A stretch of DNA of 64,000 nucleotides from VMCP01 sp964527775 (GCA_964527775.1 CAZGQS010000006.1:57961-121960); one strand, 5' to 3'; shown: positions 48,204 to 58,262, numbered from the stretch's first letter. Notes: generated by a model not told the origin, from the sequence alone. Program-made: numbers and translations.

Positions 48204-51077
48204 ATGATCAAAAACTTACGTTCTGCAATTAATTTGGGTGCTGTTGTTGCAGTCCTTTTCGCGGGAGTCAACACGGTTCATGCCCAAGTGATTTCCTATT
48301 GGAACTTCAACTCAACCACCCCCGATGGGTCAACATCAACAGGTACAACCTCTCCTATTTTAGGAGCTGGGAAAATAGTCTTGCAAAATACCACAACCAC
48401 TTTTGCCTCAGGCGTTGGTAGTTCTGATACGTTTTCTTACGACAACAGTGGTTTGAATAGCACTAATTATCCAACCCAAGGTACTAAGTCAAAAGAACAC
48501 GGAGTAGCATTTTACGTGAATACCGTAGGTAAAAAGAACATCATTGTAAAATGGGATAATCGTCATTCAAATACTGCCTCTAAGTGGGTTGCATTGCAGT
48601 ATACCGTAGATTCAATTAACTGGATTGATTTCACTGGAACCGGAACAGATACATTGGGACACTACAGAGCCCTTGCCGGTGACGTATGGAATAACAATAG
48701 ATTGGCAAATTTATCGAGCATTGACTCAGTGAATGACAATCCAAAGTTTGGATTCAGAATTGTGACTGCTTTTGTTCCAGGGACTACATCATACATTGCA
48801 TCAAAAATAGGTTCAACCTACGCCGGGGGAACACTCAGATTTGACGGTGTCGCTGTTTTGGGGGATGATATCCCAGTAATCACTTCAACAGATACCTTGT
48901 TTTTGATGAGTCCAGCAAACAATGCAAGTGTTGCAGTTGAGAAAAACAATCCATCCAACATCAATATTTCCTGGTCAAAGCACGATTCTTGTGTGGCATA
49001 CACTTGGAAAGCAGATTTGGTTATTGGTAATTTCTCTAAACCTTTATTGGCTATACCTTCCAATAACAACGGAACAGATACAGTTTTAACTTTAACTAGT
49101 GGTCTTATTGATCAGCAGCTGGCTGGTTTGGGTTTGAAAGAAGGTGATTCAGTAACGGTTAAATGGACAGTTACCGGCTATACTAAAACAGATTCAATTT
49201 GGGCATTCAACCCTTTTACCATCACATTAAAAAGATCTACTGTACCTGCTAGTCCTTTGAAAGCGGGAGATTTGGCCATTGTAGCATATAGAACCTCGGC
49301 AGATGTTTCAGATGAATTTGCGGTTTTGGCATTGACAGACATTGCCGAAGACATTAAGGTCATGTTCACCGATTCTAAATTTACATCTAACGCATTGCCA
49401 CAATGCGCTAACGGATTGGAGTGGATTTCTCCAAAAGGCGGATTAAAGGCAGGTTCGGTTTTTGTTGTAGGTAATGATAAAGGTACGGTAGACACTGGAT
49501 CTATCTCTGGAAAAACATTTGGGTTGAGTTCAAGCGGTGACCAAATCATAGCCTATTGCGGTACTTACTACAATCCAACTCATATTACTGCATTGAGTAC
49601 AAATGCTTGGGCTACGGCGAATACCAGTTGTTCTGGTGGTAGCTCATTGATTCCTACGTCTTTGACTAATGCAAAAAACGCAATTTCACATCAATCTACC
49701 AAAGGCGGAAATGGTACCAACACCATGAATGCTTACTATAACGGAATTACCGATGCATCTGCTGCTGATTTGTTGGCCGCTATCATGGATACAACAAATT
49801 GGAACGGTAACTCGGTTAAGGCTACACAAACTTGGCCAGATTGGAAGTTCTTCGAAAAGGCCCAAGCATTGGAATTTAATTTGTTATCTCCAGTTGATGC
49901 TACTGATCTTACTGTAGAATCTGGTGATAACACTCCCGTGAATATTACTTGGGAATCTTTGAATAGTGCTACTAAATATATATGGAAAGCAGATGTATTG
50001 ACAGGTGATTTTAGCAAACCTGCGTTAGTAATACCGTCCAATAATTCAGGAGTTGATACCGTTTTAACTTTAACGGTTTCGGCCATTGATGCTACTTTGG
50101 CCAACTTGGGATTGACTCAAGGACAATCGATCAACTTGAAATGGACTGTTACTGCTTTCTTGGGAAGTGGTGATAGCGTTAATGCTAAAGCTCCTTTTGG
50201 AATTAAATTAACGCGAAAGGCTGCTGCACATGTAAATAAATTCAAAGCAGGTGATATGGCAATTGTTGCATACAGAATGAATGCATCAACACCAGATGAA
50301 TTTGCTTTATTGACTTTCGTTGATATCGCCGAGGGAACTGAATTGCATTTTGCTGATGCGAAATTTACAGGTACTGCTCAGTGCGATGACGGATTGGTTT
50401 GGACAGCTCCTTCGGGCGGTGTTAAAGCCGGTGAAGTTATTGATGTTTTGAATGATAATCCTGCCGTTGATAAAGGTTCTGTTACTGGTGCTTCTTTTGG
50501 ATTGAGCAGCGGTGGAGACCAAGTGATGATTTGGGAAGGTCCAGCAGCACAAGCAAATCATATTACAGCTTTGAGTTCAAATGCATGGGCTACATCTGGA
50601 ATTACCTGTGCGTCCAAGAGCACAAGTATCTTACCAACCAATTTGATCAACGGCGTGAACGCAATATCTCACGAGAAAACCAACGGCGGCGACGGAAGCA
50701 ATACCGTGAATGCTTATTACACCGGAACCATGGAAGGCACCTTCGATGAAATCAAGAAATTGGTTGCAGATTATAAAAACTGGAACGGCGCTGGAGCAGG
50801 AACCGAAGCTCAAACTTGGCAAACTTGGAACTTTACAGGGAAAGCAGCTTCCAACATTGAACTTACAAGAAATAGCTTCAAGCTATATCCAAATCCTTCA
50901 AATGGAGTGGTTTACATCTCTAAAGAAATGAAATTTACGGTATTGGATTTGGCAGGTAAAGTAGTGTACCAGTCTGTTGTTGCAGAAAATAAGTTAGATA
51001 TTAGCAATTTAACCAATGGAGTGTATTTCGTGAAGAATGAAATGGGCTTCACTCAGCAATTGATAGTACAGCAATAA
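48204..51077 (+). CDS. Large secreted surface protein with duplicated 320-residue unit and type IX sorting domain
   Basis: 957 residues. A signal (to about VNTVHAQ) is followed by an N-terminal beta-sandwich (about 28-230). A unit then occurs twice: about 232-554 and 555-878. Each copy has an Ig-like part (YTWKADLVIGNFSKP / YIWKADVLTGDFSKP, then IPSNN, TDTVLTLT) that faintly recalls SusE-type domains, then a lamin-tail-like part (KAGDLAIVAYR / KAGDMAIVAYR, ALSTNAWAT / ALSSNAWAT, NAISH, GGNGTNTMNAYYNG / GGDGSNTVNAYYTG). The last 75 residues are a T9SS sorting domain. It heads a three-gene operon with a TonB receptor. Confidence 0.8.
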   Translation: MIKNLRSAINLGAVVAVLFAGVNTVHAQVISYWNFNSTTPDGSTSTGTTSPILGAGKIVLQNTTTTFASGVGSSDTFSYDNSGLNSTNYPTQGTKSKEHGVAFYVNTVGKKNIIVKWDNRHSNTASKWVALQYTVDSINWIDFTGTGTDTLGHYRALAGDVWNNNRLANLSSIDSVNDNPKFGFRIVTAFVPGTTSYIASKIGSTYAGGTLRFDGVAVLGDDIPVITSTDTLFLMSPANNASVAVEKNNPSNINISWSKHDSCVAYTWKADLVIGNFSKPLLAIPSNNNGTDTVLTLTSGLIDQQLAGLGLKEGDSVTVKWTVTGYTKTDSIWAFNPFTITLKRSTVPASPLKAGDLAIVAYRTSADVSDEFAVLALTDIAEDIKVMFTDSKFTSNALPQCANGLEWISPKGGLKAGSVFVVGNDKGTVDTGSISGKTFGLSSSGDQIIAYCGTYYNPTHITALSTNAWATANTSCSGGSSLIPTSLTNAKNAISHQSTKGGNGTNTMNAYYNGITDASAADLLAAIMDTTNWNGNSVKATQTWPDWKFFEKAQALEFNLLSPVDATDLTVESGDNTPVNITWESLNSATKYIWKADVLTGDFSKPALVIPSNNSGVDTVLTLTVSAIDATLANLGLTQGQSINLKWTVTAFLGSGDSVNAKAPFGIKLTRKAAAHVNKFKAGDMAIVAYRMNASTPDEFALLTFVDIAEGTELHFADAKFTGTAQCDDGLVWTAPSGGVKAGEVIDVLNDNPAVDKGSVTGASFGLSSGGDQVMIWEGPAAQANHITALSSNAWATSGITCASKSTSILPTNLINGVNAISHEKTNGGDGSNTVNAYYTGTMEGTFDEIKKLVADYKNWNGAGAGTEAQTWQTWNFTGKAASNIELTRNSFKLYPNPSNGVVYISKEMKFTVLDLAGKVVYQSVVAENKLDISNLTNGVYFVKNEMGFTQQLIVQQ

Positions 51078-51080
51078 AAA

Positions 51081-53816
51081 GTGAAGAGACTTCTTACCAT
51101 ATTCTCAGCATTTTTCTTAACCGCAATTGCAGAAGCCCAGTCGGTGGGTGTCATTCGTGGGGTGGTTTCAGACGCCATCACGGAGGCACCCATTGCCTCT
51201 TGTAAAATAACAACATTAGGGGGTGCGGTTTTGGGATTCTCAAAGCTTGATGGCTCTTTTGAAATAAAAACTGCGACAAGTCAAGCCTATTTTGAGCATC
51301 CTGATTTTGTCAAGAAATCCATTGAGTTAAAATTTTCGGGTTTTAACATGGTGTCTCTGATGCCTTTGGACGCTCAAATTGACGAAGTCAACATTTCTAC
51401 CAAGAAAGACGACGGAACTGAGCTGAGTGCGAGGCTTTCCGAGAAAACGTCCCTTACAATAAAAAATATCATATCCTCTCAAGAGATTGATGTATCGCCA
51501 GATATTACTGTGGCAAACGTAATTCAGCGAGTATCGGGGATTTCCATTGAGCGAAATAACAATGGAGACGGGCAGCATGCCATTGTGCGTGGCATGGATA
51601 AGCGCTATAATTACACTTTGGTAAATGGAATTAAAATTCCGTCACCAGACAATAAAAACAGATACGTTCCCTTAGATATTTTTCCTTCCGATCTTCTTGA
51701 TCGGTTGGAAGTTACCAAAGCACTGACTCCAAATATGGAGGGAGATGCTATTGGAGGTGTGGTTGATATGAAGCTGAAAGATGCTCCCAATCGCAAGATT
51801 TTTAATGTGAATGTGGGTACTGGTTACAGTCAACTATTTTTAGATAGAGATTACCGGTCTTTTGAGACTCAAGATGTATCCAGAAGATCTCCTCATGCAT
51901 TGAATGGTGCTGATTATAGAGCGAAAACGGGTGATTTTCCAATGTCTAATTTGGTATTTACTGACGGACAAGCACCTTTGAATCAGCTTTTCGGACTTTC
52001 CATGGGCAATCGTTTTATGAAAGGTCGTTTGGGTGGGATTTTGGCGTTGAGTTATCAAAACACCTACCGCGGCGCTAATTCCATGTTCATGTCTACGTTC
52101 ATTCAGCCCGAAACAAACACTCCCTATTACGAGATTATGCAATTACGGAAGTTTTCTGCTCAACAGCGCAGAACCGGGGTTCATACCAAGTGGGATTATA
52201 AATTTAGTAACCGCAGTCAAATCAGTTTATACGCTGCTTATATAGGACTTTTAGACCGTGAAGTACGTGATAGGGTAGATACCATTTTGAAAATTGGCCG
52301 TGGACAAGGTCCAGGAACGGGTAGAGTAGAACTTCGCAATAGAAGTCGACAGAAGTTTCAAGATATATATAATGCTACTCTTCAAGGGAAACACCAATTG
52401 GGTGGGGTGAAGATGGATTGGTCGGCCGTGTATTCCTTAGCGATTCAAGATGATCCTGATATGGCTCAATTCGCGCTGTTAACTGAGGTTTTGAAGGACA
52501 GTGCAGGCAATTTTATTGATAAACCAGACGTGATTGATCGCGATTTTACCCGCAGATGGGTGCACAACAGCGACCAAGATATTGCACTTTATTACAATGC
52601 TAGTTATCTAACCAAATTGGGAGAGTCTGTGGTTGATTTTTCTGCTGGTGGGCTCTACAGGATGAAGAACAGGAGTCACGAATTCAATTCTTATTTATTC
52701 AGAAATGTTCCCGTTGGACAGGTTTGGACGGGTTCACCATACAATCATACTTGGGATTTATTCAATTCTTTGGGTACACCCACTGATCCATTGAATTACG
52801 ATTGCAATGAGAATGTTCTCGGCCTATACGGAATGGCAAAATGGGAATATTTGAAATGGCAAGCTTTGGGTGGTGTTCGATTTGAAAACACAGCATTCGA
52901 TTGGGAAACTCAAGCACCCAAAACCGTTAATGGAAGAACCGGTAGTATAAGTTACAGCGATTTATTGCCCAGTATTCATATCAAGTATTTGGCTCATAAA
53001 AACATGCAGGTAAGGAGCTCTTATTTTGCTTCAATTTCTAGACCAAGTTTCTACGAGGTAATTCCCTACGAGATCAACGAAGAAGATTTCCGCGAGAGAG
53101 GAAATCCCTTTCTAAGAAGAACTCAAGCACACAATTTTGATTTGCGTTTGGAGCATTTTTCCAAACAGGTGAACAAGTTTATGGTTGGGGCATTTTATAA
53201 AAAGATCATCAACCCCATCGAAAGCGCTTTGGTCATTACGGGCCAAACGGTTTATGCTCAGCCCAACAACTTTGGAACGGCGTACAATTATGGAGTAGAA
53301 GTGGATGCATCTCGTTATTTTGGAAACTTTGGGATAAGAGGATTTTACACTTACACCAATTCTAGCATTACAACTTCTAAAATAGTCAAATTCAGAAACG
53401 ATCAAGGAAGTTTAACCCAACGCAACGAAGATCAGACACGTCCACTTCAAGGCCAATCGAAGCATATTTTCAATGCCTCCTTATTGTATAAAAATGCCAA
53501 GATGGGAACAGATATTCAACTGTCAGGAGTTTACACCGGACAAAGAATTATGACCGTATCTCCCTATTTAGATAACGATGTTTGGCAGCGAGCCTATTTT
53601 ATTGTGGATTTTTCTATTGAGCAAAGATTGGCTAAGAATTGGTTTTTCTATGCCAAAATAAACAACCTTTTGAACACACCCATGAGGGCAGATATCCTTC
53701 TTCCGAATACATTCAATCCTGAACAAGCGCCCTATCTGGATGCGAGTAGTTCAGTATTGGTTAGGGAAGATTTTTACGGACAATCCTATTTCGCAGGAAT
53801 CAAATTTAAATTTTAA
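51081..53816 (+). CDS. TonB-dependent receptor
   Basis: 911 residues starting at GTG 51081, 3 nt after the preceding stop. Signal RLLTIFSAFFLTAIAEAQ. A short carboxypeptidase-like beta domain (about 22-110) precedes the plug: SPDITVANVIQRVSGISIERNN, GMDKRYNYTLVNGIKIPSP, LEVTKALTPNMEGDAIGGVVDMKLKD. The barrel ends YFAGIKFKF. The plug pattern is that of Fe/siderophore- or general TBDR types without SusD. Its partners suggest that it imports something captured by the secreted protein encoded upstream. Confidence 0.93.
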   Translation: MKRLLTIFSAFFLTAIAEAQSVGVIRGVVSDAITEAPIASCKITTLGGAVLGFSKLDGSFEIKTATSQAYFEHPDFVKKSIELKFSGFNMVSLMPLDAQIDEVNISTKKDDGTELSARLSEKTSLTIKNIISSQEIDVSPDITVANVIQRVSGISIERNNNGDGQHAIVRGMDKRYNYTLVNGIKIPSPDNKNRYVPLDIFPSDLLDRLEVTKALTPNMEGDAIGGVVDMKLKDAPNRKIFNVNVGTGYSQLFLDRDYRSFETQDVSRRSPHALNGADYRAKTGDFPMSNLVFTDGQAPLNQLFGLSMGNRFMKGRLGGILALSYQNTYRGANSMFMSTFIQPETNTPYYEIMQLRKFSAQQRRTGVHTKWDYKFSNRSQISLYAAYIGLLDREVRDRVDTILKIGRGQGPGTGRVELRNRSRQKFQDIYNATLQGKHQLGGVKMDWSAVYSLAIQDDPDMAQFALLTEVLKDSAGNFIDKPDVIDRDFTRRWVHNSDQDIALYYNASYLTKLGESVVDFSAGGLYRMKNRSHEFNSYLFRNVPVGQVWTGSPYNHTWDLFNSLGTPTDPLNYDCNENVLGLYGMAKWEYLKWQALGGVRFENTAFDWETQAPKTVNGRTGSISYSDLLPSIHIKYLAHKNMQVRSSYFASISRPSFYEVIPYEINEEDFRERGNPFLRRTQAHNFDLRLEHFSKQVNKFMVGAFYKKIINPIESALVITGQTVYAQPNNFGTAYNYGVEVDASRYFGNFGIRGFYTYTNSSITTSKIVKFRNDQGSLTQRNEDQTRPLQGQSKHIFNASLLYKNAKMGTDIQLSGVYTGQRIMTVSPYLDNDVWQRAYFIVDFSIEQRLAKNWFFYAKINNLLNTPMRADILLPNTFNPEQAPYLDASSSVLVREDFYGQSYFAGIKFKF

Positions 53817-53820
53817 TAAC

Positions 53821-55149
53821 ATGAAAAAAATTATCTACACATTGTCGTTCGCAACCTTAGCCTTTATGGCATCTTGCGGAGAAGAAGACACAAAAATTGA
53901 CGACGGAAAACAAGACAGCATTGTTACCATCTCTGATGCCACAACTGAATTAAAGGGATACATGCGTGGAACCCTTAAAGCAGGAAAGACCTATTACTTA
54001 ATTGCTGACTTGATTGTACCAGAAAACGAAACGGTTACCGTTGAACCAGGAGTAACTGTAATTGCAGTTGGAGATGGAACTGGTATTGGCCCTGAAATTA
54101 CCGTAGGAGGTACTTTTGCCGCGTTGGGTACAAAAGCTCAGCCAATCAAATTTACGGTACCTGCTGATAAAAATGATATCAGCAACATTTTTGCCGGACT
54201 TTGGGGCGGATTTCAATGCAAGACCACTGCAAAAGCATTGGTGTTGAAGTGGTGTCAAGCAGAATATCTAGGCGGAGAGGGTGGACCTGCTTCTCCTCGT
54301 GCGGGTAAGAGCCGTTATGGTTTCTCTTCTTTAGACCCAAATACTGAGATTGTTGTTGAAGATTGTTGGTTCCGTGGCTCAGTAGATGATATGTTCCGTC
54401 CTAACGGAGGGAAAATTCATTTGGTGCGCAACGTATTTGAATTCGCCGGCGAAACCGGCGGAGATGGCTTGAACATCAAAGGTGGTACTGTTGGTAACAT
54501 GGCATACAACCTATTCATAGGTGGTGCAACGAACGCTTACAAAGTATCTAACGAAGGGTCTTCAACGGTTCAAACCAATGTAAACGTATACAACAATATA
54601 GCTATCAACTGTGGATACCGTCGTGCAGGTAACACTCGCGGAGCGAACATCAATTACGAAGTAGGTGCTCGTGGATATGCTTATAACAACATCGTTGTAA
54701 ACTGCAAACGCGGTATGCGTGTTTTGGAGGACGGTGATTTGCAAAACATCAAATTTGATAACAACCTTTACTATGCAGCACACCAAGCAATGGTTGACGA
54801 GTTCATTCCAACCGATGCAACTACTCCAACAACTTCTGTTTTGGGTACCAATAATATCTTTGGTAAAGCGGGTGAAAACGATCCTATGTTTGCCAATGTA
54901 AATGTAACTCAGTTTGCGTTAGCTGATTTCGAAGCAGGAAGTGCACAGCCACGTGCGATGAACGAAAAAGGCACCAATGATTTCCGTTTGAAGTCAGGTT
55001 CTCCTTGCATTGGCAAAGGTAAAACTGATTTTTCACCAGTATCTGTTCAATGGATTCACGCAACTGGCGCAATGGCTCCAAGTACTGCTGCTCCCAACAA
55101 AGATTTGGGTGCATTCCCAACAGATAATTCTGGTAATCAGTATTTTTAA
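53821..55149 (+). CDS. Right-handed beta-helix surface lipoprotein
   Basis: The start at ATG 53821 gives lipobox ATLAFMASCGEEDTK; the frame upstream overlaps the receptor and is not used. About 442 residues of parallel beta-helix character: TVEPGVTVIAVGDG, LVLKWCQAEYLGG, IVVEDCWFRGS, LVRNVFEFAGE, MAYNLFIGG, VNVYNNIAINCG, AYNNIVVNCKRG and a C-terminal FRLKSGSPCIGKG. The fold is shared with pectate-lyase-like proteins, but no catalytic residues are evident. Four bases after the receptor gene. Confidence 0.82.
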   Translation: MKKIIYTLSFATLAFMASCGEEDTKIDDGKQDSIVTISDATTELKGYMRGTLKAGKTYYLIADLIVPENETVTVEPGVTVIAVGDGTGIGPEITVGGTFAALGTKAQPIKFTVPADKNDISNIFAGLWGGFQCKTTAKALVLKWCQAEYLGGEGGPASPRAGKSRYGFSSLDPNTEIVVEDCWFRGSVDDMFRPNGGKIHLVRNVFEFAGETGGDGLNIKGGTVGNMAYNLFIGGATNAYKVSNEGSSTVQTNVNVYNNIAINCGYRRAGNTRGANINYEVGARGYAYNNIVVNCKRGMRVLEDGDLQNIKFDNNLYYAAHQAMVDEFIPTDATTPTTSVLGTNNIFGKAGENDPMFANVNVTQFALADFEAGSAQPRAMNEKGTNDFRLKSGSPCIGKGKTDFSPVSVQWIHATGAMAPSTAAPNKDLGAFPTDNSGNQYF

Positions 55150-55152
55150 GGC

Positions 55153-55236
55153 GGTTTTCGGTGATTGGTTTTCGGTGATCAGTCGTCAGCCGTCAGCTGA
55201 TTGCCGATTTCTAAACCCTCAACTCTAAACTTTAGC
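55153..55236 (+). repeat. Heptamer-phased array F (downstream of beta-helix lipoprotein)
   Basis: Twelve in-phase heptamers starting 3 nt after the stop: GGTTTTC and GGTGATT/C alternating, then AGTCGTC, AGCCGTC, AGCTGAT, TGCCGAT, and a final set of TTCTAAA/CTCTAAA type. The order of unit classes is the same as in array D. Confidence 0.94.
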
Positions 55237-55239
55237 GAT

Positions 55240-55247
55240 TATATTTG
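55240..55247 (+). promoter_or_regulatory. -7 box TATATTTG (propeller lipoprotein gene)
   Basis: An exact TAnnTTTG, 5 nt before the GTG start at 55253 and 3 nt after the end of array F. Confidence 0.6.
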
Positions 55248-55252
55248 AAATT

Positions 55253-56212
55253 GTGTACCAAATTGTTAAAATAAGCATTGCCGCGACCTTGGTCGCGGCA
55301 TTTGCGCATTGTGAAAAGCCCGCGGTTATTGGTCCTCCATTGATTGGTGACCCGTGGTTGGAAACATATACGGAATTTGATTACTCAGTCAGTGATGTGA
55401 CTCTTGATTCATCGTTTGGGTCTTTTAGTCAAATCGGGGCACTTGAGAATCCGTCTCTCAAAGAAAATTCTGGACTAGCACCGTGCTCTTACCGCAGTGA
55501 TTGGTTGTACGGACATAATGACGGTGGAGATTTTAACCGCTTTTTTGTTTTCGATACTGCAGGAAAGAATGTTCGCCATATAACGGTTCCGGGATTTTCA
55601 AACCGCGATTGCGAAGACATGGGTATTGATCAAAACCCTATCGATGGAAGGAAATATCTGTATCTCGCTGATTTTGGTGACAATAATGCCGTTTATCCGG
55701 AGATTTACATTTACAGGTTTTCGGAACCTATTTTATCATCCAATGCGGGAGACACTGCGGTTGAATCTGCTGAAAAGCTCACGTTTGTTTATCCCGATGG
55801 ACCCCGCGACGCGGAAACTCTTTTAGTCGATCCATGGTCTCATCACTTATATATAGTCACAAAACGAGAGTCAAAGGCGCGAGTTTATAAAGCTGAATAT
55901 CCTTTTAAATTAGCAGCAGGTGAAACCAAAATCACTCTACAGAAGGTCGCTCAATTACCTTTCAGCGGATTGGTTGGTGGAGATATCAGTCCTGATGGTA
56001 AGCACATATTGATCAAAAATTACGGACAAATATTTTATTGGACACGCAAAGAGGGAGAACCCGTAACCCATGCCTTGAGCCGCAAGCCCAAAGTGGTTCC
56101 CTATAAAATAGAAACCCAAGGTGAAGCTGTATGTTGGTCGAACGATTCAAAGAGCTACTACACCGTTAGCGAAGGGAAAAGTGCGCCTATTTATAGAGGA
56201 GGATTCCGGTAA
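55253..56212 (+). CDS. Beta-propeller-like lipoprotein
   Basis: 319 residues starting at GTG 55253. Lipobox LVAAFAHCEKPA. The body has propeller-type blade motifs: ENSGLAPCSYRSDWLYGHNDGGDFNRFFVFD, CEDMGIDQNPIDGRKYLYLADFGDN, DAETLLVDPWSHHLYIVTKRE, GGDISPDGKHILIKNYGQIFYW and QGEAVCWSNDSKSYYTVSEG. I do not recognise a characterised family; esterase-like phytase or lactonase propellers are distant possibilities. It has its own promoter, so it is perhaps not part of the uptake operon. Confidence 0.72.
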   Translation: MYQIVKISIAATLVAAFAHCEKPAVIGPPLIGDPWLETYTEFDYSVSDVTLDSSFGSFSQIGALENPSLKENSGLAPCSYRSDWLYGHNDGGDFNRFFVFDTAGKNVRHITVPGFSNRDCEDMGIDQNPIDGRKYLYLADFGDNNAVYPEIYIYRFSEPILSSNAGDTAVESAEKLTFVYPDGPRDAETLLVDPWSHHLYIVTKRESKARVYKAEYPFKLAAGETKITLQKVAQLPFSGLVGGDISPDGKHILIKNYGQIFYWTRKEGEPVTHALSRKPKVVPYKIETQGEAVCWSNDSKSYYTVSEGKSAPIYRGGFR

Positions 56213-56231
56213 ATACCTTAAGTAGACGGGT

Positions 56232-56705
56232 TCACGAATTTAATCTGACGAGCAATTTTAAAACGTCTTGTTTTTCGTCTTTATTTAAGGAACTAAATAA
56301 TCTATCATTGATAGTTTGCATTCTGACATGGCATTGTAATAGGACTTCTTTGCCTTTTTCTGTTAATGAATAAAATCTTTTTCGTTTGTCTTTGGTGCTC
56401 TGTTCCTCTTTGATTAATTCTTTGTTCATGCATCTCTTTATGAACTCAGATACTGTGCTTTTTTCCATGATCAAATAGTTCGCAACGTCAGTTAAAGTGG
56501 GTAATGAATTTAAATCTATGTAGACCAATATGGAATATTCCTCAGTGTTGGTAATCAATAAATCGCGGAATTCAACGCGGATTATACTCCTTCTCAATCG
56601 CTCAAATTGACTCCATCTCCAATGGATTAAGGCTGAATAAGTTACATCGTAATCATTTGTATGCTCTAAAATTGATTGGGTGATTTTATGTTCTGTAGGA
56701 TTCAT
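56232..56705 (-). CDS. MarR-family transcriptional regulator
   Basis: 157 residues with a winged helix: LLITNTEEYSILVYIDLNSLPTLTDVANYLIMEKSTVSEFIKRCMNKELI, and the wing QSTKDKRKRFYSLTEKGKEVL. It diverges from the carotenoid operon across only 51 bp containing two palindromes (56715-56740), the typical layout of an autoregulating MarR repressor. The ligand or signal is unknown; light or redox control is a guess. Confidence 0.9.
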   Translation of the reverse strand: MNPTEHKITQSILEHTNDYDVTYSALIHWRWSQFERLRRSIIRVEFRDLLITNTEEYSILVYIDLNSLPTLTDVANYLIMEKSTVSEFIKRCMNKELIKEEQSTKDKRKRFYSLTEKGKEVLLQCHVRMQTINDRLFSSLNKDEKQDVLKLLVRLNS

Positions 56706-56714
56706 AAAAAATTA

Positions 56715-56740
56715 GTTCAATATTGAACAATATTAATATT
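56715..56740. promoter_or_regulatory. Twin palindromes between marR and the carotenoid operon (candidate operator)
   Basis: GTTCAATATTGAAC (56715-56728) is a perfect 14-bp palindrome, followed immediately by AATATTAATATT (56729-56740), a perfect 12-bp palindrome. They lie 10 nt upstream of the marR ATG and 17 nt before the start of the NAD-binding protein gene, so one bound dimer or dimer pair could cover both promoters. Confidence 0.7.
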
Positions 56741-56756
56741 CTTTTGTTGATTCTGT

Positions 56757-57422
56757 ATGAGTTTTTCAAAAATAGCATTATTAGGCGCCACTAGTAAAAC
56801 AGGAATTGAATTAATCAAAATGTATTCGGAAGCCGCCAGTGTTGAAGTATTTGCATTTGTACGAAATGTAAAAAAATTAGAGTCTGCATTTGTCAGATTA
56901 CCAAAGAATCTTAAAATTGTTCCTTTCGATGTTAGAGGAGATAAGGGCTGGAAAAAAGAATTGTCTGAGTGCAATGTATGGATCAGTATTGTTGGTATCT
57001 CTGGTTTGTTAGCCGCTCGCAAACCAAATAAGCTGTATGAAAATACGGCTAATTTATTAAAAAGCATGGCGCTGCAATTCAATCCAAATAGAGTCTTTGT
57101 GGTAACAAGCGGTGGAGTTGTTGAAGCAGCGGGCGAACCATGGATTTTGAAGAAAGTGTTAAAGCCTTATTTTCTGAATCCAATGTACGATGACATGCGG
57201 GAAATGGAGAAAATTATTTTGAATAGTTCAATGAATTATACCATAGTGCGTCCGCCTTATTTGACTAATGGAAAAATGAAAGGGGAATATAGAATAGTTT
57301 TAGATACATGGTTTGATGATGATAAGGTTTTGTCTAGGAAGGATTTAGCTCATTTTTTATTCCTTGGAAGTAAGGATTTAGATGAAAACCATAATAAACG
57401 AATTGTAGGATTATCTTATTAA
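56757..57422 (+). CDS. NAD(P)-binding NmrA/SDR-like protein
   Basis: 221 residues. The dinucleotide-binding start is KIALLGATSKTGIELIKMY (GATxxxG), with VTSGGVVEAAGEPW, MEKIILNSSMNYTIVRPPYLTNG and KDLAHFLFLG in the order of atypical short-chain dehydrogenases. There is no obvious catalytic YxxxK. First gene of the operon with crtB and the crtA-like gene; it may serve carotenoid modification or redox sensing. Confidence 0.8.
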   Translation: MSFSKIALLGATSKTGIELIKMYSEAASVEVFAFVRNVKKLESAFVRLPKNLKIVPFDVRGDKGWKKELSECNVWISIVGISGLLAARKPNKLYENTANLLKSMALQFNPNRVFVVTSGGVVEAAGEPWILKKVLKPYFLNPMYDDMREMEKIILNSSMNYTIVRPPYLTNGKMKGEYRIVLDTWFDDDKVLSRKDLAHFLFLGSKDLDENHNKRIVGLSY

Positions 57423-57426
57423 AGAA

Positions 57427-58260
57427 ATGAATCATTTATTTAACAGTGTTTGCTTTAATGCTAGTAAAAACACTACATCCTCTTATTCAACATCCTTTAG
57501 TACAGGAATACTGCTATTTAACCGAAAGATTAGACAAGACATCTACAATATTTATGGGTTTGTTAGGTTTGCCGATGAAATTGTAGACACATATAGTGGC
57601 CATTCCAAAGATCAGATTCTTCAAGAATTTAAGCGAGATACTTTCATTGCTCTTGAACGAGGCATTAGTTTTAATCCCATCATACATTCTTTTCAATTAA
57701 CGGTTAATAAGTTTCAAATAGACAAGGAGTTGATTGAGGCGTTTTTAGATAGTATGGCCATGGATTTAGACAAGAAGAAATATGATCAATCGCAATATGA
57801 GTCCTATATCTTTGGATCTGCGGAGGTCATCGGATTGATGTGTTTATCTGTGTTTACTCAAGATGAACGCAAGTATCAAGAATTAAAGCCGTATGCTTTA
57901 GCATTAGGATCCGTATTCCAGAAAATTAATTTCTTGAGAGATATGAAAAGCGATTATCAAGATCGGGGTAGAGTGTATTTTCCGCAGATTCAATTTCAAG
58001 AATTTTCTCAAATGGAAAAAAGGATGATAGAATCAGACATAGCAAAAGAGTTGGAAATAGCAAAAGTAGGTATTTTGAAATTGCCGTTGAGTGCTAGATT
58101 TGGTGTTTTGTTGGCATATTCTTATTACCATACATTGTTTAAAAAGATTTGTTCAGCCACTCCACTTGAATTAAAATCAATAAGAATAAGAGTTCCAAAT
58201 TTGCATAAAGGACTAATTATGTTGAGAGTATTCATTCAGAGTAAAACGGCTATTTTTTAA
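57427..58260 (+). CDS. crtB: Phytoene synthase
   Basis: Joins two geranylgeranyl diphosphates head to head to give phytoene, the first carotenoid-specific step. 277 residues. The first Asp-rich motif is VRFADEIVDTYS (Asp50 and Asp54) and the second NFLRDMKSDYQDRGRVYFP. The SYSTSF segment near residue 20 is typical. It lies 4 nt after the NAD-binding gene and 2 nt before the crtA-like gene. Its product would be the precursor both for pigments and, through lycopene and beta-carotene, for the retinal of the proteorhodopsin at 25.3 kb. Confidence 0.93.
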   Translation: MNHLFNSVCFNASKNTTSSYSTSFSTGILLFNRKIRQDIYNIYGFVRFADEIVDTYSGHSKDQILQEFKRDTFIALERGISFNPIIHSFQLTVNKFQIDKELIEAFLDSMAMDLDKKKYDQSQYESYIFGSAEVIGLMCLSVFTQDERKYQELKPYALALGSVFQKINFLRDMKSDYQDRGRVYFPQIQFQEFSQMEKRMIESDIAKELEIAKVGILKLPLSARFGVLLAYSYYHTLFKKICSATPLELKSIRIRVPNLHKGLIMLRVFIQSKTAIF

Positions 58261-58262
58261 TT

